Below are positions 41,189 to 51,229 of a DNA stretch of 64,000 nt, piece by piece. The notes below the pieces were generated by a model. The model was not told the origin of the DNA, did not search any database, and saw only the letters and a program-made list of their open reading frames with translations. Made by a program: the position numbers and the translations under genes. The stretch is from Thiotrichaceae bacterium (GTDB lineage: Bacteria; Pseudomonadota; Gammaproteobacteria; Thiotrichales; Thiotrichaceae), in assembly GCA_026989145.1 (NCBI GenBank), contig JALSJU010000009.1:1-64000 (forward strand), given 5' to 3'. Each line of letters opens with the position of its first letter. The stretch's first letter is position 1.

Positions 41189-43555
41189 TTAATCGTTATT
41201 AGCCAAACGGTTCCATGTATCTATCACTGTATCAGGGTTTAATGAGACACTATCAATACCCTCTTCCATAAGCCATTTTGCTAAATCGTGATGATCTGAT
41301 GGCCCTTGTCCGCAGATACCGACATATTTGCCCTGCTCTTTACAGGCTATTATTGCCATTTTAATCATCGCTTTTACGGCGGGGTTACGTTCATCAAAAC
41401 CTTCTGCCACTAGGCCAGAATCGCGGTCTAAGCCTAAGGTTAATTGAGTCATATCATTAGAGCCGATTGAAAACCCATCAAAGTATTCTAAAAACTCAGT
41501 GGCGAGTACTGCATTGGATGGCAGCTCACACATCATGATATGGCGGAGGCCTTGTTCAGCACGTGCTAGCCCATTTTGTGCCAATAAATCAGTGACAGCT
41601 TTGGCTTCCTCAAGGGTTCTTACAAATGGAATCATCACCTCAATATTATCAAAGCCCATTTCTTCACGAACAAACTTGATCGCTTCACACTCCATTTCAA
41701 AACAAGAACGGAAGCTTTCATCAATATAACGCGCTGCACCTCGAAAACCGATCATGGGGTTTTCTTCATGCGGTTCATAGTTTGGCCCTGCAATTAAATT
41801 AGCGTATTCATTGGATTTAAAGTCAGACATGCGCAAGATGACGGGCTTAGGGTAAAATGCGGCTGCTAGAGTTGAAACACCTTCGGAAATCTTTTTAATG
41901 AAAAAATCTCTTGGACTATCATAAGCTTGAGTGCGTTCTTTAATAATATCTTGGAGTTCTTCAGATTGCTCCTCCAGCGCTAACAACGCTCGTGGATGAA
42001 TTGCTATCATATTGTTAATGATAAATTCCATACGCGCTAAACCGACGCCTTTATTGGGTAATTGGCAAAAATCAAAAGCACGGTCTGGGCTACCGACATT
42101 CATCATGACTTTCAAATCAAGTTTTGGCATTGTGTCGATTTGTGTTTTGTTAACGTTAAAATCTAAAATTCCTTTATAGGCGTAACCCGTGTCACCTTCG
42201 GCGCAAGATACGGTAATAGGTGTGTTATCTGTAATAGTCTCGGTAGCATCACCACAGCCGACAACGGCAGGCACGCCTAACTCACGGGCAATAATGGCTG
42301 CATGACAGGTTCGTCCTCCTCGGTTAGTAACGATGGCAGAAGCACGTTTCATAATTGGCTCCCAATCGGGGTCAGTCATATCGGTTACTAACACATCACC
42401 CGGTAGGATCTTATCCATGTCATCTAGGCTTAGAATGATTTTTGCGGTACCAGCTCCGATACGTGAGCCAATAGAGCGCCCTTCAGCTATGACCTTGCCT
42501 TTCTGTTTCATCTCAAAGCGCTCAATCACGTTTCCAGATTGACTTTGTACCGTTTCGGGCCGGGCTTGTACAATGTATAAACCGCCATCGTTACCATCTA
42601 ATGCCCACTCAATATCCATTGGGCGTTGGTAATGTTTTTCAATAATAAGCGCTTGTCGCCCCAGTTCCTCTACTTGTGCATCGTTGATACAATATTTAAG
42701 TTGTTGGTCTTTTTCCACATCTACGATGGTGACAGGCTCATCACCAGCATTATCGTAAATCATTTTAATTAATTTACTGCCACGAGTACGGCTTAAAACA
42801 GCGGGTTTACCATCTGCCAAATTGCCTTTATGGGCATAAAACTCATCAGGATTTACAGCACCCTGTACTACCATTTCCCCCAAGCCGTAACTACCGGTAA
42901 TAAATACGACTTTATCAAAGCCTGATTCGGTATCTAGGGTAAACATCACACCACTGGCGGCAATATCAGAGCGCACCATTTTTTGTATGCCAGCTGACAA
43001 TGCCACACCTTCATGGGCAAAGTTTTGGTGTACACGGTATGAAATGGCACGGTCGGTAAACAGTGAGGCAAAAACCTTGCGAATCGCCATTTTAATATCA
43101 TCAATGCCTGCTACATTTAAAAAAGTTTCTTGCTGACCTGCGAATGAGGCATCCGGCAAATCTTCTGCAGTGGCGGAGGAGCGTACTGCCCAGGTAACAT
43201 CAGTTCCGTAATTTTTTTCGAGTTCGATATAGGCTAAATTAATATCCGTTTCGAGTTGCTCTTGAAGCGGTACTTGCATAATCCATTCACGGATTTTCTT
43301 GCCTGTTTTAGCTAATGCATCTAAATCATCCGCATCAAGTTCATCGAGTAAGCTATTAATCCTTTTACCCAAGTCTTCATGTTCAAGAAAACCTCGGTAA
43401 GCATCTGCTGTGGTTGCAAAACCACCTGGAACATTAACACCTAAATTAGTTAGATTTTGTATCATCTCACCTAGAGAGGCATTTTTACCCCCTACTTTGT
43501 CGATATCATTAATGCCTAACTCATTGAGCCAGATAATATTGCGGGTACTTTTCAT
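41189..43555 (-). CDS. ppsA: Phosphoenolpyruvate synthase
   Basis: GGKNASLGEMI, VRSSATAEDLPDASFAGQQETFLN, GGRTCHAAIIARELG. Confidence 0.97.
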   Translation of the reverse strand: MKSTRNIIWLNELGINDIDKVGGKNASLGEMIQNLTNLGVNVPGGFATTADAYRGFLEHEDLGKRINSLLDELDADDLDALAKTGKKIREWIMQVPLQEQLETDINLAYIELEKNYGTDVTWAVRSSATAEDLPDASFAGQQETFLNVAGIDDIKMAIRKVFASLFTDRAISYRVHQNFAHEGVALSAGIQKMVRSDIAASGVMFTLDTESGFDKVVFITGSYGLGEMVVQGAVNPDEFYAHKGNLADGKPAVLSRTRGSKLIKMIYDNAGDEPVTIVDVEKDQQLKYCINDAQVEELGRQALIIEKHYQRPMDIEWALDGNDGGLYIVQARPETVQSQSGNVIERFEMKQKGKVIAEGRSIGSRIGAGTAKIILSLDDMDKILPGDVLVTDMTDPDWEPIMKRASAIVTNRGGRTCHAAIIARELGVPAVVGCGDATETITDNTPITVSCAEGDTGYAYKGILDFNVNKTQIDTMPKLDLKVMMNVGSPDRAFDFCQLPNKGVGLARMEFIINNMIAIHPRALLALEEQSEELQDIIKERTQAYDSPRDFFIKKISEGVSTLAAAFYPKPVILRMSDFKSNEYANLIAGPNYEPHEENPMIGFRGAARYIDESFRSCFEMECEAIKFVREEMGFDNIEVMIPFVRTLEEAKAVTDLLAQNGLARAEQGLRHIMMCELPSNAVLATEFLEYFDGFSIGSNDMTQLTLGLDRDSGLVAEGFDERNPAVKAMIKMAIIACKEQGKYVGICGQGPSDHHDLAKWLMEEGIDSVSLNPDTVIDTWNRLANND

Positions 43556-43661
43556 TCGCAGTTTTTCCTTATTTAATTTACTTTATGTAACTAGGATAGA
43601 ATCCTAGGATTAAGATGACTAAGAATTAAATTAAAAAATTTGAAAAGGATTATCTTTACGA

Positions 43662-44531
43662 TCATTTTTTACGTTCCCAGCTGTGCAAGGTTTTTTTTAG
43701 GTTTCCGGTTTTGTGCAATTTGCGCACAATCTGTGCAGCAAGTTCTTCTATAGACTGGCTAGTTACATCCATAGGGTTTAAGTGATATTTAGTATATAAA
43801 TCTTGCACTTTCTTGATCTCATCTTTACACGTTTCTAAAGCAGCGTATTGACTATTTGGCATGCGTTTTTCACGAATTTGGTGAAGTCGCTTTGCTTTAA
43901 TCTTAGTTGCAAAAATTTTGTCTCGACTCTCAAGTAAAACAGCAGGTAATTCGTTACGCTCAAAATCATCTTCTGTAATCGGGTAATTAGCCGCTCTGAT
44001 ACCGAACTTAAGCGCTAAGTACAGCGAGGTTGGTGTTTTCCCCGAGCGTGAAAGGCCGACAATAATGACATCAGCCTCACCTATTGTTTTTAGCACCATC
44101 GCATCATCGTGTTTTAACGTAAAATTTAAAGCATCAATACGTGAATCATAGACTTTTTCATTGACTAAACCATGACTTAAACCTGATTCAAAAACAGGAG
44201 TGGCTTTTAAATCATTACCAATTTTATCTAAAAAACTATCAAAGACTTCGTAATAGTGACAGTTTGCAAGCTGTAACAAGTGGTTTACTTTTTCCTCAGG
44301 CATAGTTGCAAATACTAGTGGACGAAAGTTTTCTGATTGAGCTATTTGATTAATTTCACCCACCAGTTTATTTACCTTTTCTACACTGTCTACAAAAGGT
44401 CTTTGAATATAGGTAAAGTCGATTTGTGGGAATTGCGATAATAAGCTCATACCTAATGTTTCAGCTGTTATGCCGGTACTTTCCGAAATAAAAAATACGG
44501 TACGCTTTGGGGTATTTTTAACCTCTGTCAT
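43662..44531 (-). CDS. ppsR: PEP synthase regulatory kinase/phosphorylase (DUF299, PSRP)
   Basis: VFFISESTGITAETLGMSLLSQFP, VGLSRSGKTPTSLYLA. Confidence 0.95.
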   Translation of the reverse strand: MTEVKNTPKRTVFFISESTGITAETLGMSLLSQFPQIDFTYIQRPFVDSVEKVNKLVGEINQIAQSENFRPLVFATMPEEKVNHLLQLANCHYYEVFDSFLDKIGNDLKATPVFESGLSHGLVNEKVYDSRIDALNFTLKHDDAMVLKTIGEADVIIVGLSRSGKTPTSLYLALKFGIRAANYPITEDDFERNELPAVLLESRDKIFATKIKAKRLHQIREKRMPNSQYAALETCKDEIKKVQDLYTKYHLNPMDVTSQSIEELAAQIVRKLHKTGNLKKTLHSWERKK

Positions 44532-44718
44532 AACGTTTGCTTTATAAAGTTGTTAGTTAATTTGACTATAGTTGCTATTTTTAACTTTGCTGGTTTTTTC
44601 CACAAAAATACTCATTTTAATTGATAGACGGCATTTTTCTTGGAAAATGTAAGGGTTTTTGTTACTCAAATTTATGCTTTAATAAGGTCTTATAAATTAC
44701 AATTAATCTAAGAGGCCT

Positions 44719-44777
44719 TTAAGGAAAACCTGATTAAGTCCCATTAATTTTATGGGACTTAATCAGGGTTTCCTTAA
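44719..44777. repeat. Near-perfect palindrome, element family B copy 1, between ppsR and ppnN
   Basis: 26-bp arms ttaaggaaaacctgattaagtcccat / atgggacttaatcagggtttccttaa (one mismatch), 7-nt loop. TTAA at both outer edges. Confidence 0.85.
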
Positions 44778-44891
44778 CGACACAGATGACGAGTAAATAT
44801 GTCTGAAATTCCACTGCTTTTGTTGGAGTTTCACCCAATATATCTTTCGCAACTGACCCGTTCAAAGAACCTCCTATAGGGTATAAAAACA

Positions 44892-46265
44892 ATGACTAAG
44901 GCTTTAATAGACGCACGTATCACTCCTACCGTACATCTTAATGTATTGTCACAGCAGGAGGTGAGCAAACTACTTGATACCAGTAGTAGGGGGCTCTATA
45001 GATTATTTCGTCAGTGTGCGTTGGCAGTATTAAGTCACGGTGATTACACCGATGATGCTAAAGAGTTACTAGCACGCCATGCCGCTTTTGATATTAAAAT
45101 TATTCAACAAGATCGTGGCATTAAGCTGGAAGTGACTGGCGCGCCCGCTGATGCTTTTGTTGATGGAGAAATGATTCGTGGTATTAACGAGCACTTATAC
45201 TCGGTGCTACGTGATATTATCTACTCAAACGATGCCATTATTGAAAACCCTGCCTTTGATTTAAATAATAGCGAAGGTGTGACCAATGCAGTGTTTCATA
45301 TTATGCGCAACTCAGGCACCTTACATTATGGGAAAAAACCCCGTTTGGTGGTTTGCTGGGGTGGTCATTCAATCTCACGTGTCGAATACGATTACACCAA
45401 AGAAGTCGGTTATCAGCTTGGGCTTCGTAAACAAAATATTTGTACTGGTTGTGGACCCGGCGCTATGAAAGGCCCCATGAAAGGCGCAACCTTTGGTCAT
45501 GCTAAACAACGGATTAAAGATGGTCAATACTTGGGAATGACAGAACCAGGAATTATTGCTGCAGAATCACCCAACCCCATTGTTAATGATTTGGTCATCA
45601 TGCCCGATATTGAAAAACGCCTTGAGGCTTTTGTGCGTATTGGTCACGGTATTATTGTTTTCCCTGGTGGTGCTGGAACGACGGAGGAAATTCTGTATAT
45701 TCTCGGTATTTTGCTGCATCCTAAAAATGCGTATGTACCCTTCCCGCTTATTTTTACAGCCCCTGAAAGTTCACGTGAATACTTTGAACAAATAGATGAT
45801 TTTATTGGTGCAACGCTTGGCAAAGATGCGCAAAAGCGGTATGAAATTATTATTGATGACCCTGAAAAGGTTGCTATCAAAATGAAACAAGGGATTAAGA
45901 AAGTACGTGATTTCAGACGTGAACATAGTGATGCCTATTACTTTAACTGGTTGCTCAAGATAGATGAAGAGTTCCAACAGCCGTTTGAGCCTAGTCATCA
46001 AAATATGTCAAATTTAGAGCTTCATAAAGACTTACCCAAGCACATTCTTGCCGCAAATTTACGCCGTGCATTCTCAGGAATCGTATCGGGCAACGTAAAG
46101 GATGATGGTATTCGCGCGATTGAAAAACACGGGCTTTTTGAAATTACAGGCGATCCCGATATTATGGCGCGTATGGATACATTGTTAAAATCATTTGTAG
46201 AACAAAGCCGCATGAAATTGCCTAGCGATATTGCTTATAAGCCTTGTTATAAGATAGTGACTTAA
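44892..46265 (+). CDS. ppnN: Pyrimidine/purine-nucleotide 5'-monophosphate nucleosidase (YgdH/PpnN)
   Basis: LOG-family GCGPGAMKGPMKGATFGHAKQR, VFPGGAGTTEEILYILG. Confidence 0.94.
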   Translation: MTKALIDARITPTVHLNVLSQQEVSKLLDTSSRGLYRLFRQCALAVLSHGDYTDDAKELLARHAAFDIKIIQQDRGIKLEVTGAPADAFVDGEMIRGINEHLYSVLRDIIYSNDAIIENPAFDLNNSEGVTNAVFHIMRNSGTLHYGKKPRLVVCWGGHSISRVEYDYTKEVGYQLGLRKQNICTGCGPGAMKGPMKGATFGHAKQRIKDGQYLGMTEPGIIAAESPNPIVNDLVIMPDIEKRLEAFVRIGHGIIVFPGGAGTTEEILYILGILLHPKNAYVPFPLIFTAPESSREYFEQIDDFIGATLGKDAQKRYEIIIDDPEKVAIKMKQGIKKVRDFRREHSDAYYFNWLLKIDEEFQQPFEPSHQNMSNLELHKDLPKHILAANLRRAFSGIVSGNVKDDGIRAIEKHGLFEITGDPDIMARMDTLLKSFVEQSRMKLPSDIAYKPCYKIVT

Positions 46266-46291
46266 ATTACGTTCACCAAAGCTTACTTTTT

Positions 46292-46930
46292 TTATAAGTT
46301 CTGCCAAGATTTGTGTTTCTTAATTAAGCCTAAAGCATCTGTTAATAAAGTTTTCCCCGGTTCGGTATGAAACCAGGTTGATAGACCAGAGGGATGTGGT
46401 AACGGTATGCAATCTACCTGTAGGTGTGGTGTATCAATCACAAATTGTTTACCTACGACTTCATCGAGTTTTTTTGCTTGTAAGTATTGCGAAATAGCTA
46501 GCTTGCCAATAGGAATAATTAGCTTAGGTTGAAGTAGCTGGTACTCCTTTTCTAACCACTCTTTACAATTAGCTATTTCAATTTTATTAGGGATACGATC
46601 ACCACTGCTTTTTTTATTTTTACCTGGGAAACAACGACATACAGCAGACATGTAAACTTGACTTCGAACGCCCTCCTCATCAACGCCAATCGATTCAAAC
46701 CATTTGAATAAGGTTTTACCCGCTGTCCAACCAAAAGGCTTTTTGATTTTACCCTCATGAATTCCTGGTGCTTGACCAATCAGCATAATGGATGCATTAA
46801 CGGCTGTGCCAGTAATGACAGGTTGAATCATCTGAGAACATTTAGTACAGGCTTGTAATTGAGTTTGGTGCTTAATAATTTTATCGAGTATCATAATTAT
46901 AAATGTAATATTCCCACTTACTAAAAGCAA
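46292..46930 (-). CDS. Uracil-DNA glycosylase superfamily protein
   Basis: CTKCSQMI, IGQAPGIHEGKIKKPFGWTAGKTLFKW, IPLPHPSG. Confidence 0.85.
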   Translation of the reverse strand: MLLVSGNITFIIMILDKIIKHQTQLQACTKCSQMIQPVITGTAVNASIMLIGQAPGIHEGKIKKPFGWTAGKTLFKWFESIGVDEEGVRSQVYMSAVCRCFPGKNKKSSGDRIPNKIEIANCKEWLEKEYQLLQPKLIIPIGKLAISQYLQAKKLDEVVGKQFVIDTPHLQVDCIPLPHPSGLSTWFHTEPGKTLLTDALGLIKKHKSWQNL

Positions 46931-47108
46931 GCAAGCTATTACCCAATCCCAAGATAGAAACGCGAATGAGAGAGCAAAACTTTGTTTTCATAGGATATTA
47001 TCGAAAAATAATCATTTCATCCGTAGATTAATCGAGTATTTTTGGGATGTTCTATGGAATCAAAGGCTTGTGCTATCATCGTGTTTTCTATCTGGGGATT
47101 AAGGTATT

Positions 47109-48074
47109 ATGAAAAATACACAGAAACATTCGCAATACTTAGATCATGGTATCTTTCTTATTGATGCAGAATATGGCGACTCAGGAGTGGCCGCTATTTA
47201 TCTACTTGAGCAAGATGGTGAGATAGCGATAATCGAAACTGGAACTAACCTTAGTATCCCCTATGTTGAGCAAGCACTTTTAGAAACGGGCTTATCGTTT
47301 AATCAAGTACGCTATATTATTCCAACCCATGTTCACCTTGATCATGCTGGGGGAGCAGGTGAATTAATGCAGCTTTGCAATAATGCTAAACTCATTTGTC
47401 ATCCCTTTGGAGCGCGCCATTTAATTGACCCAAGCAAGCTAGAAGCAGGCACTATAGCCGTTTATGGTGAGGATAAGTTCCGCCAACTGTATGGTACTAT
47501 TCGTCCCATTGATGCAGATCGAGTGATCGAAGCACCGGATAATTTTTCAATTGATTTAAACGGTAGAAACCTGAGGTTTATAGATACACCAGGGCATGCA
47601 CGTCATCATTTTTGTGTTTATGATGAACTGAGCCAAGGTATTTTTGCAGGAGACACATTTGGGGTTTCATACCCGCAAATTACAACCAAACAAGGTCGCT
47701 TTATATTCGCAACTACAACACCGGTACAATTTGATCCCAATGCGTTGTTAAACAGTATTAGTAAGTTGATGTCTTTATCGCCACAACAGATGTACCTTAC
47801 ACATTATGGTACGATTACACCTAGCCCTGAAATTGTTGAGCAACTTAAACAGAGTATTATTGTCTTTAAAAGGATAGCGCTAGAGGCTGAACACACAAAC
47901 AACAACCGCACCGAAGCAATCCAAAATAATATTCAACAATTTTTACTTAAAAAGTTATTTGAAATGGGGTGCGAACAATCAGCCAAATTTTGTTCTGAAC
48001 AAATAAAAATGGATACGCTACTGAATGCACAGGGTTTAGATGTTTGGTTAAAGCGAAATAAAATAAATAGATAA
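47109..48074 (+). CDS. MBL-fold metallo-hydrolase
   Basis: IPTHVHLDHAGGAGELM, DTPGHARHHFCVYDE, GIFAGDTFG. Confidence 0.92.
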   Translation: MKNTQKHSQYLDHGIFLIDAEYGDSGVAAIYLLEQDGEIAIIETGTNLSIPYVEQALLETGLSFNQVRYIIPTHVHLDHAGGAGELMQLCNNAKLICHPFGARHLIDPSKLEAGTIAVYGEDKFRQLYGTIRPIDADRVIEAPDNFSIDLNGRNLRFIDTPGHARHHFCVYDELSQGIFAGDTFGVSYPQITTKQGRFIFATTTPVQFDPNALLNSISKLMSLSPQQMYLTHYGTITPSPEIVEQLKQSIIVFKRIALEAEHTNNNRTEAIQNNIQQFLLKKLFEMGCEQSAKFCSEQIKMDTLLNAQGLDVWLKRNKINR

Positions 48075-48086
48075 TAGGGGAAATAA

Positions 48087-48293
48087 ATGATCAAACATTT
48101 GATACTAGTTACGGTATTAGCGATAACACTTTCTGGCTGCTCAAGTCTAAAACAAGTTTTAGCTACAGCGGGCAGCTTCGCAGGGGCTGCCTACGCAAGA
48201 GATAAAGGCGAAAATGTTTACTTAGGCTCAATAGCCGGTGGATTAATCGGTAATTTGGCAGGTCAAATGATTTCTCAATCTCGACCCTATTAG
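48087..48293 (+). CDS. Small lipoprotein with glycine-rich hydrophobic segment (paralogue 1)
   Basis: MIKHLILVTVLAITLSGCSSL lipobox; GSIAGGLIGNLAGQM. Confidence 0.75.
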   Translation: MIKHLILVTVLAITLSGCSSLKQVLATAGSFAGAAYARDKGENVYLGSIAGGLIGNLAGQMISQSRPY

Positions 48294-48305
48294 GGAAAGA
48301 CTGGT

Positions 48306-48430
48306 AACTGAATCAGTGACTTCACTACGGCACAGTACGCAAGCTATTGATTCATCACGGGTTTAAAAAACCCCATGCTAAACCAATAACTTACACCCTA
48401 TTATCCCCACTGAAGTCACGGATTCAGGTT
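48306..48430. repeat. Palindromic intergenic element family C, copy 2 (~125 bp)
   Basis: aactgaatcagtgacttcactacggcacagtacgcaagctattgattcatcacgggtttaaaaaacc...gctaaaccaataacttac...gaagtcacggattcaggtt; lacks ~40 bp present in copy 1. Confidence 0.8.
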
Positions 48431-48447
48431 AATTTTAGGGAATAAAA

Positions 48448-48678
48448 ATGAAACTCTTTCAAATAAGAAAATTAATTTCATTCACAATAATTGCTCTCGC
48501 ATTGACAGGGTGTTCAAATAGAAAAGAAGGGATGACAACTTTAGGCTCTTTGAGCGGGGTGATTATTGCTGCTTCTACAGGGAAAAATATATTGGTTGGT
48601 TCGGTAACTGGAGGGCTTGTTGGCAATATAGCTGGGCAAGTAACAACGCAGGCCATGGTTTCAAAGAGGAAGTTATAA
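48448..48678 (+). CDS. Small lipoprotein with glycine-rich hydrophobic segment (paralogue 2)
   Basis: MKLFQIRKLISFTIIALALTGCSN lipobox; GSVTGGLVGNIAGQV, similar to the upstream paralogue. Confidence 0.75.
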   Translation: MKLFQIRKLISFTIIALALTGCSNRKEGMTTLGSLSGVIIAASTGKNILVGSVTGGLVGNIAGQVTTQAMVSKRKL

Positions 48679-50079
48679 AAAGCGCTGTTGCAAATAATTA
48701 AATACACTTAATAAACCCATTGCTTCCCCACCTTTTGGTCGCCCTGCTCTAGCACGATTATTCCAAGCCATAACATCTATATGCGCCCACTCAATGTCTT
48801 GATCGACAAATTCATTTAAGTATAAGGCGGCTGTAATTGCACCGCCGTAACCTTCTGCTGAACAGTTGGTAATATCCGCAACCGGGCTATCGAGCTGGTA
48901 GCGATAAGAATGGTGTAGAGGCAGTGGCCAGAGTGTTTCACCGGTATTATCTGAGGCTTGCTGAATATCTCTTGCGAGTGTCCTTGAGTTGCTAAAGAGT
49001 GCTGGTATCTCAGTGCCTACTGCAACGCGGGCTGCTCCTGTTAAGGTTGCAAAATCAATAATTAATGATGATGATGTTTCACACGCTAAGCTTAAAGCAT
49101 CACATAACACTAAACGCCCTTCTGCATCGGTATTATCAATTTCTACCGTTTTATGTGCGCGTGTATCAATAATATCCCCAGGTCTAAAAGCATCACCTGA
49201 AATGGCATTGTCGGCAGCAGCTATCAATACTTGTAGACGTAGGGGTAAGTCAAAGCACATAATAAGGTGTGCAAGGCCTAAAACATGTGCTGCCCCACCC
49301 ATGTCTTTTTTCATATTACGCATGAACTTGGATGGCTTTAAGTCAAGCCCACCGGTGTCAAAGCATACGCCTTTACCAACTAGAGTAAGTAAAGGTAGTT
49401 CTTCATTCTGTTCTTTTGATGTCCATTCTAATTTGATTAGTCTTGGTGGATGCTCACTGGCGCGACCAACAGCATGTATGGCAGGAAAATTCTCAGTTAG
49501 TAGTTCATCACCGACAAATTCACTAAACTGTGCTTGATGTTGCTGCGCTAATTCTTTAACGACCTCTGAAAGTTCCTCCGGCATCATGTGATTGGCGGGC
49601 GTATTGACCATATCACGTACGAGAGTAAAGGCATCTACAAAGGCTTGAACTTGTGCTAACTGATCACTAGCTAGTTTTAATAAAGGTGTGTTTTTCGGCT
49701 CTAAAAAATCTTTCTTAAAGAAATCAAAACGATAGGCGCCTAAGCCCCAGCCAATGGCTGCTTGAATTTGTTCGTTTTCTGACCAGTTCGATTCAATATG
49801 ATACTCACCCTCAGGTAATGAGGTTGCTAAGGATGACATTGACCAGATTCTGGCACTATCTGGATTATCTGGTGATGCATGCTCAATACCACAAAGAATT
49901 CGATCAATCTTCCCGTCCTGATTGGGTATTATACAAAACGATGAAGGCTTGGCTTCAAAAGAAGACTGAGCGACCCAGTTTCTTAAGAAGTCTGATTGTT
50001 CGTTTAAGTAAATTTCCAGTTCATTTTTTACCACAGGAACGAGTGGAATGCTGTTACTACATTCTGTAATAAAACTCAT
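48673..50079 (-). CDS. M17 leucyl aminopeptidase family protein (second, diverged paralogue)
   Basis: VGKGVCFDTGGLDLKPS, NTDAEGRLVLCDAL. Confidence 0.93.
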   Translation of the reverse strand: MSFITECSNSIPLVPVVKNELEIYLNEQSDFLRNWVAQSSFEAKPSSFCIIPNQDGKIDRILCGIEHASPDNPDSARIWSMSSLATSLPEGEYHIESNWSENEQIQAAIGWGLGAYRFDFFKKDFLEPKNTPLLKLASDQLAQVQAFVDAFTLVRDMVNTPANHMMPEELSEVVKELAQQHQAQFSEFVGDELLTENFPAIHAVGRASEHPPRLIKLEWTSKEQNEELPLLTLVGKGVCFDTGGLDLKPSKFMRNMKKDMGGAAHVLGLAHLIMCFDLPLRLQVLIAAADNAISGDAFRPGDIIDTRAHKTVEIDNTDAEGRLVLCDALSLACETSSSLIIDFATLTGAARVAVGTEIPALFSNSRTLARDIQQASDNTGETLWPLPLHHSYRYQLDSPVADITNCSAEGYGGAITAALYLNEFVDQDIEWAHIDVMAWNNRARAGRPKGGEAMGLLSVFNYLQQRFL

Positions 50080-50678
50080 TATTTATACTCAACTAAACAG
50101 GCCCACTGGCCTGTTTCATCATGGTGAATTTGTAGTTTTGAAAGACTGCCGTATGCAACTGGAAGGCTAAATAACTTTTCATTTGGCATGCCAAGAATAT
50201 GCATAAGGATGATTCGAATGACCCCTGCATGTGAAATTAGCAAAATACGTTGCCCCTGATTCTCTTCAATAAGGTTTTTAAATGCCGCTAAAATACGCCC
50301 TTGAAATAAATGATAATCTTCACCATCTGGAGGAGTAATAGTCGTTGGTGAAAGGCTCCATTGATGCAAAAGTTCTGCATCGCTCTTTAAAATTTCATTC
50401 GGTGGAAGTCCATCCCAAAGACCATAATCTATCTCTTTTAATTGGTCATTGATATCTAACTCAATGTCATCTTCTGATGCAATTAACTCCGCAAACTCAC
50501 TGCAACATTGTAACGGCGATGAAATAACAATATCCCAATCACTTTTACCGTCTAAGGTACTAACCATTTGTTGCCAGCCAGCATCAGTTAACGGGTCATC
50601 TGTTACACCACGATAAACTTCTCGACCTTCTACCTCGCCATGGCGAAGTAAATCGATCGTCGTTATTGACGTTTTCAT
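50079..50678 (-). CDS. Histidine phosphatase family protein
   Basis: LLRHGEVEGREVYRG (RHG), LISHAGVIRIIL. Confidence 0.9.
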   Translation of the reverse strand: MKTSITTIDLLRHGEVEGREVYRGVTDDPLTDAGWQQMVSTLDGKSDWDIVISSPLQCCSEFAELIASEDDIELDINDQLKEIDYGLWDGLPPNEILKSDAELLHQWSLSPTTITPPDGEDYHLFQGRILAAFKNLIEENQGQRILLISHAGVIRIILMHILGMPNEKLFSLPVAYGSLSKLQIHHDETGQWACLVEYK

Positions 50679-50718
50679 TTATTATTTATGTCCTTTTGAA
50701 GCCAATTAACTGAATACT

Positions 50719-51195
50719 TCAAATATATTTAACGTCAATGATTTCATATTCACGAATACCCGCAGGAGCGTTAACGGTGGCAACATCGCCCTCTTCTTTA
50801 CCTATCATTGCACGTGCTATAGGAGACGATACTGCAATTTTGTTAAGCTTAATATCCGCTTCAATATCACCGACAATTTGGTAAGTGACTGTTTCTTCCG
50901 TATCTAAATCTTCTAGTTCAACAGTGGCACCGAAAACCACACGGCCTTCAACATTTAATGAGCTCACATCAATTAGCTGTGCGGTGGAAAGTACAGACTC
51001 TAGTTCTTGAATCCGACCTTCGCAAAAACTCTGTTGCTCTCGAGCAGCGTGGTATTCAGCATTTTCTTTTAGGTCACCGTGTTCTCTTGCGGTAGCAATA
51101 GCCTGAACAATTTCAGGACGAGTGACCGTTTTTAACTCATTTAACTCTGCTTTTAAGATTTCAGCGCCTTTTTGTGTGACGGGTGCTCGATCCAT
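50719..51195 (-). CDS. greA: Transcription elongation factor GreA
   Basis: [45 protein letters not shown]. Confidence 0.97.
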   Translation of the reverse strand: MDRAPVTQKGAEILKAELNELKTVTRPEIVQAIATAREHGDLKENAEYHAAREQQSFCEGRIQELESVLSTAQLIDVSSLNVEGRVVFGATVELEDLDTEETVTYQIVGDIEADIKLNKIAVSSPIARAMIGKEEGDVATVNAPAGIREYEIIDVKYI

Positions 51196-51229
51196 AATAT
51201 TTTTCCTTTTTTTAATCTGTTTTTTTTAT

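Noticed and set aside
48989-49537. 182-aa antisense ORF opposite the M17 aminopeptidase
   Set aside because: Shadow ORF; the minus-strand gene carries the conserved metal-binding motifs.
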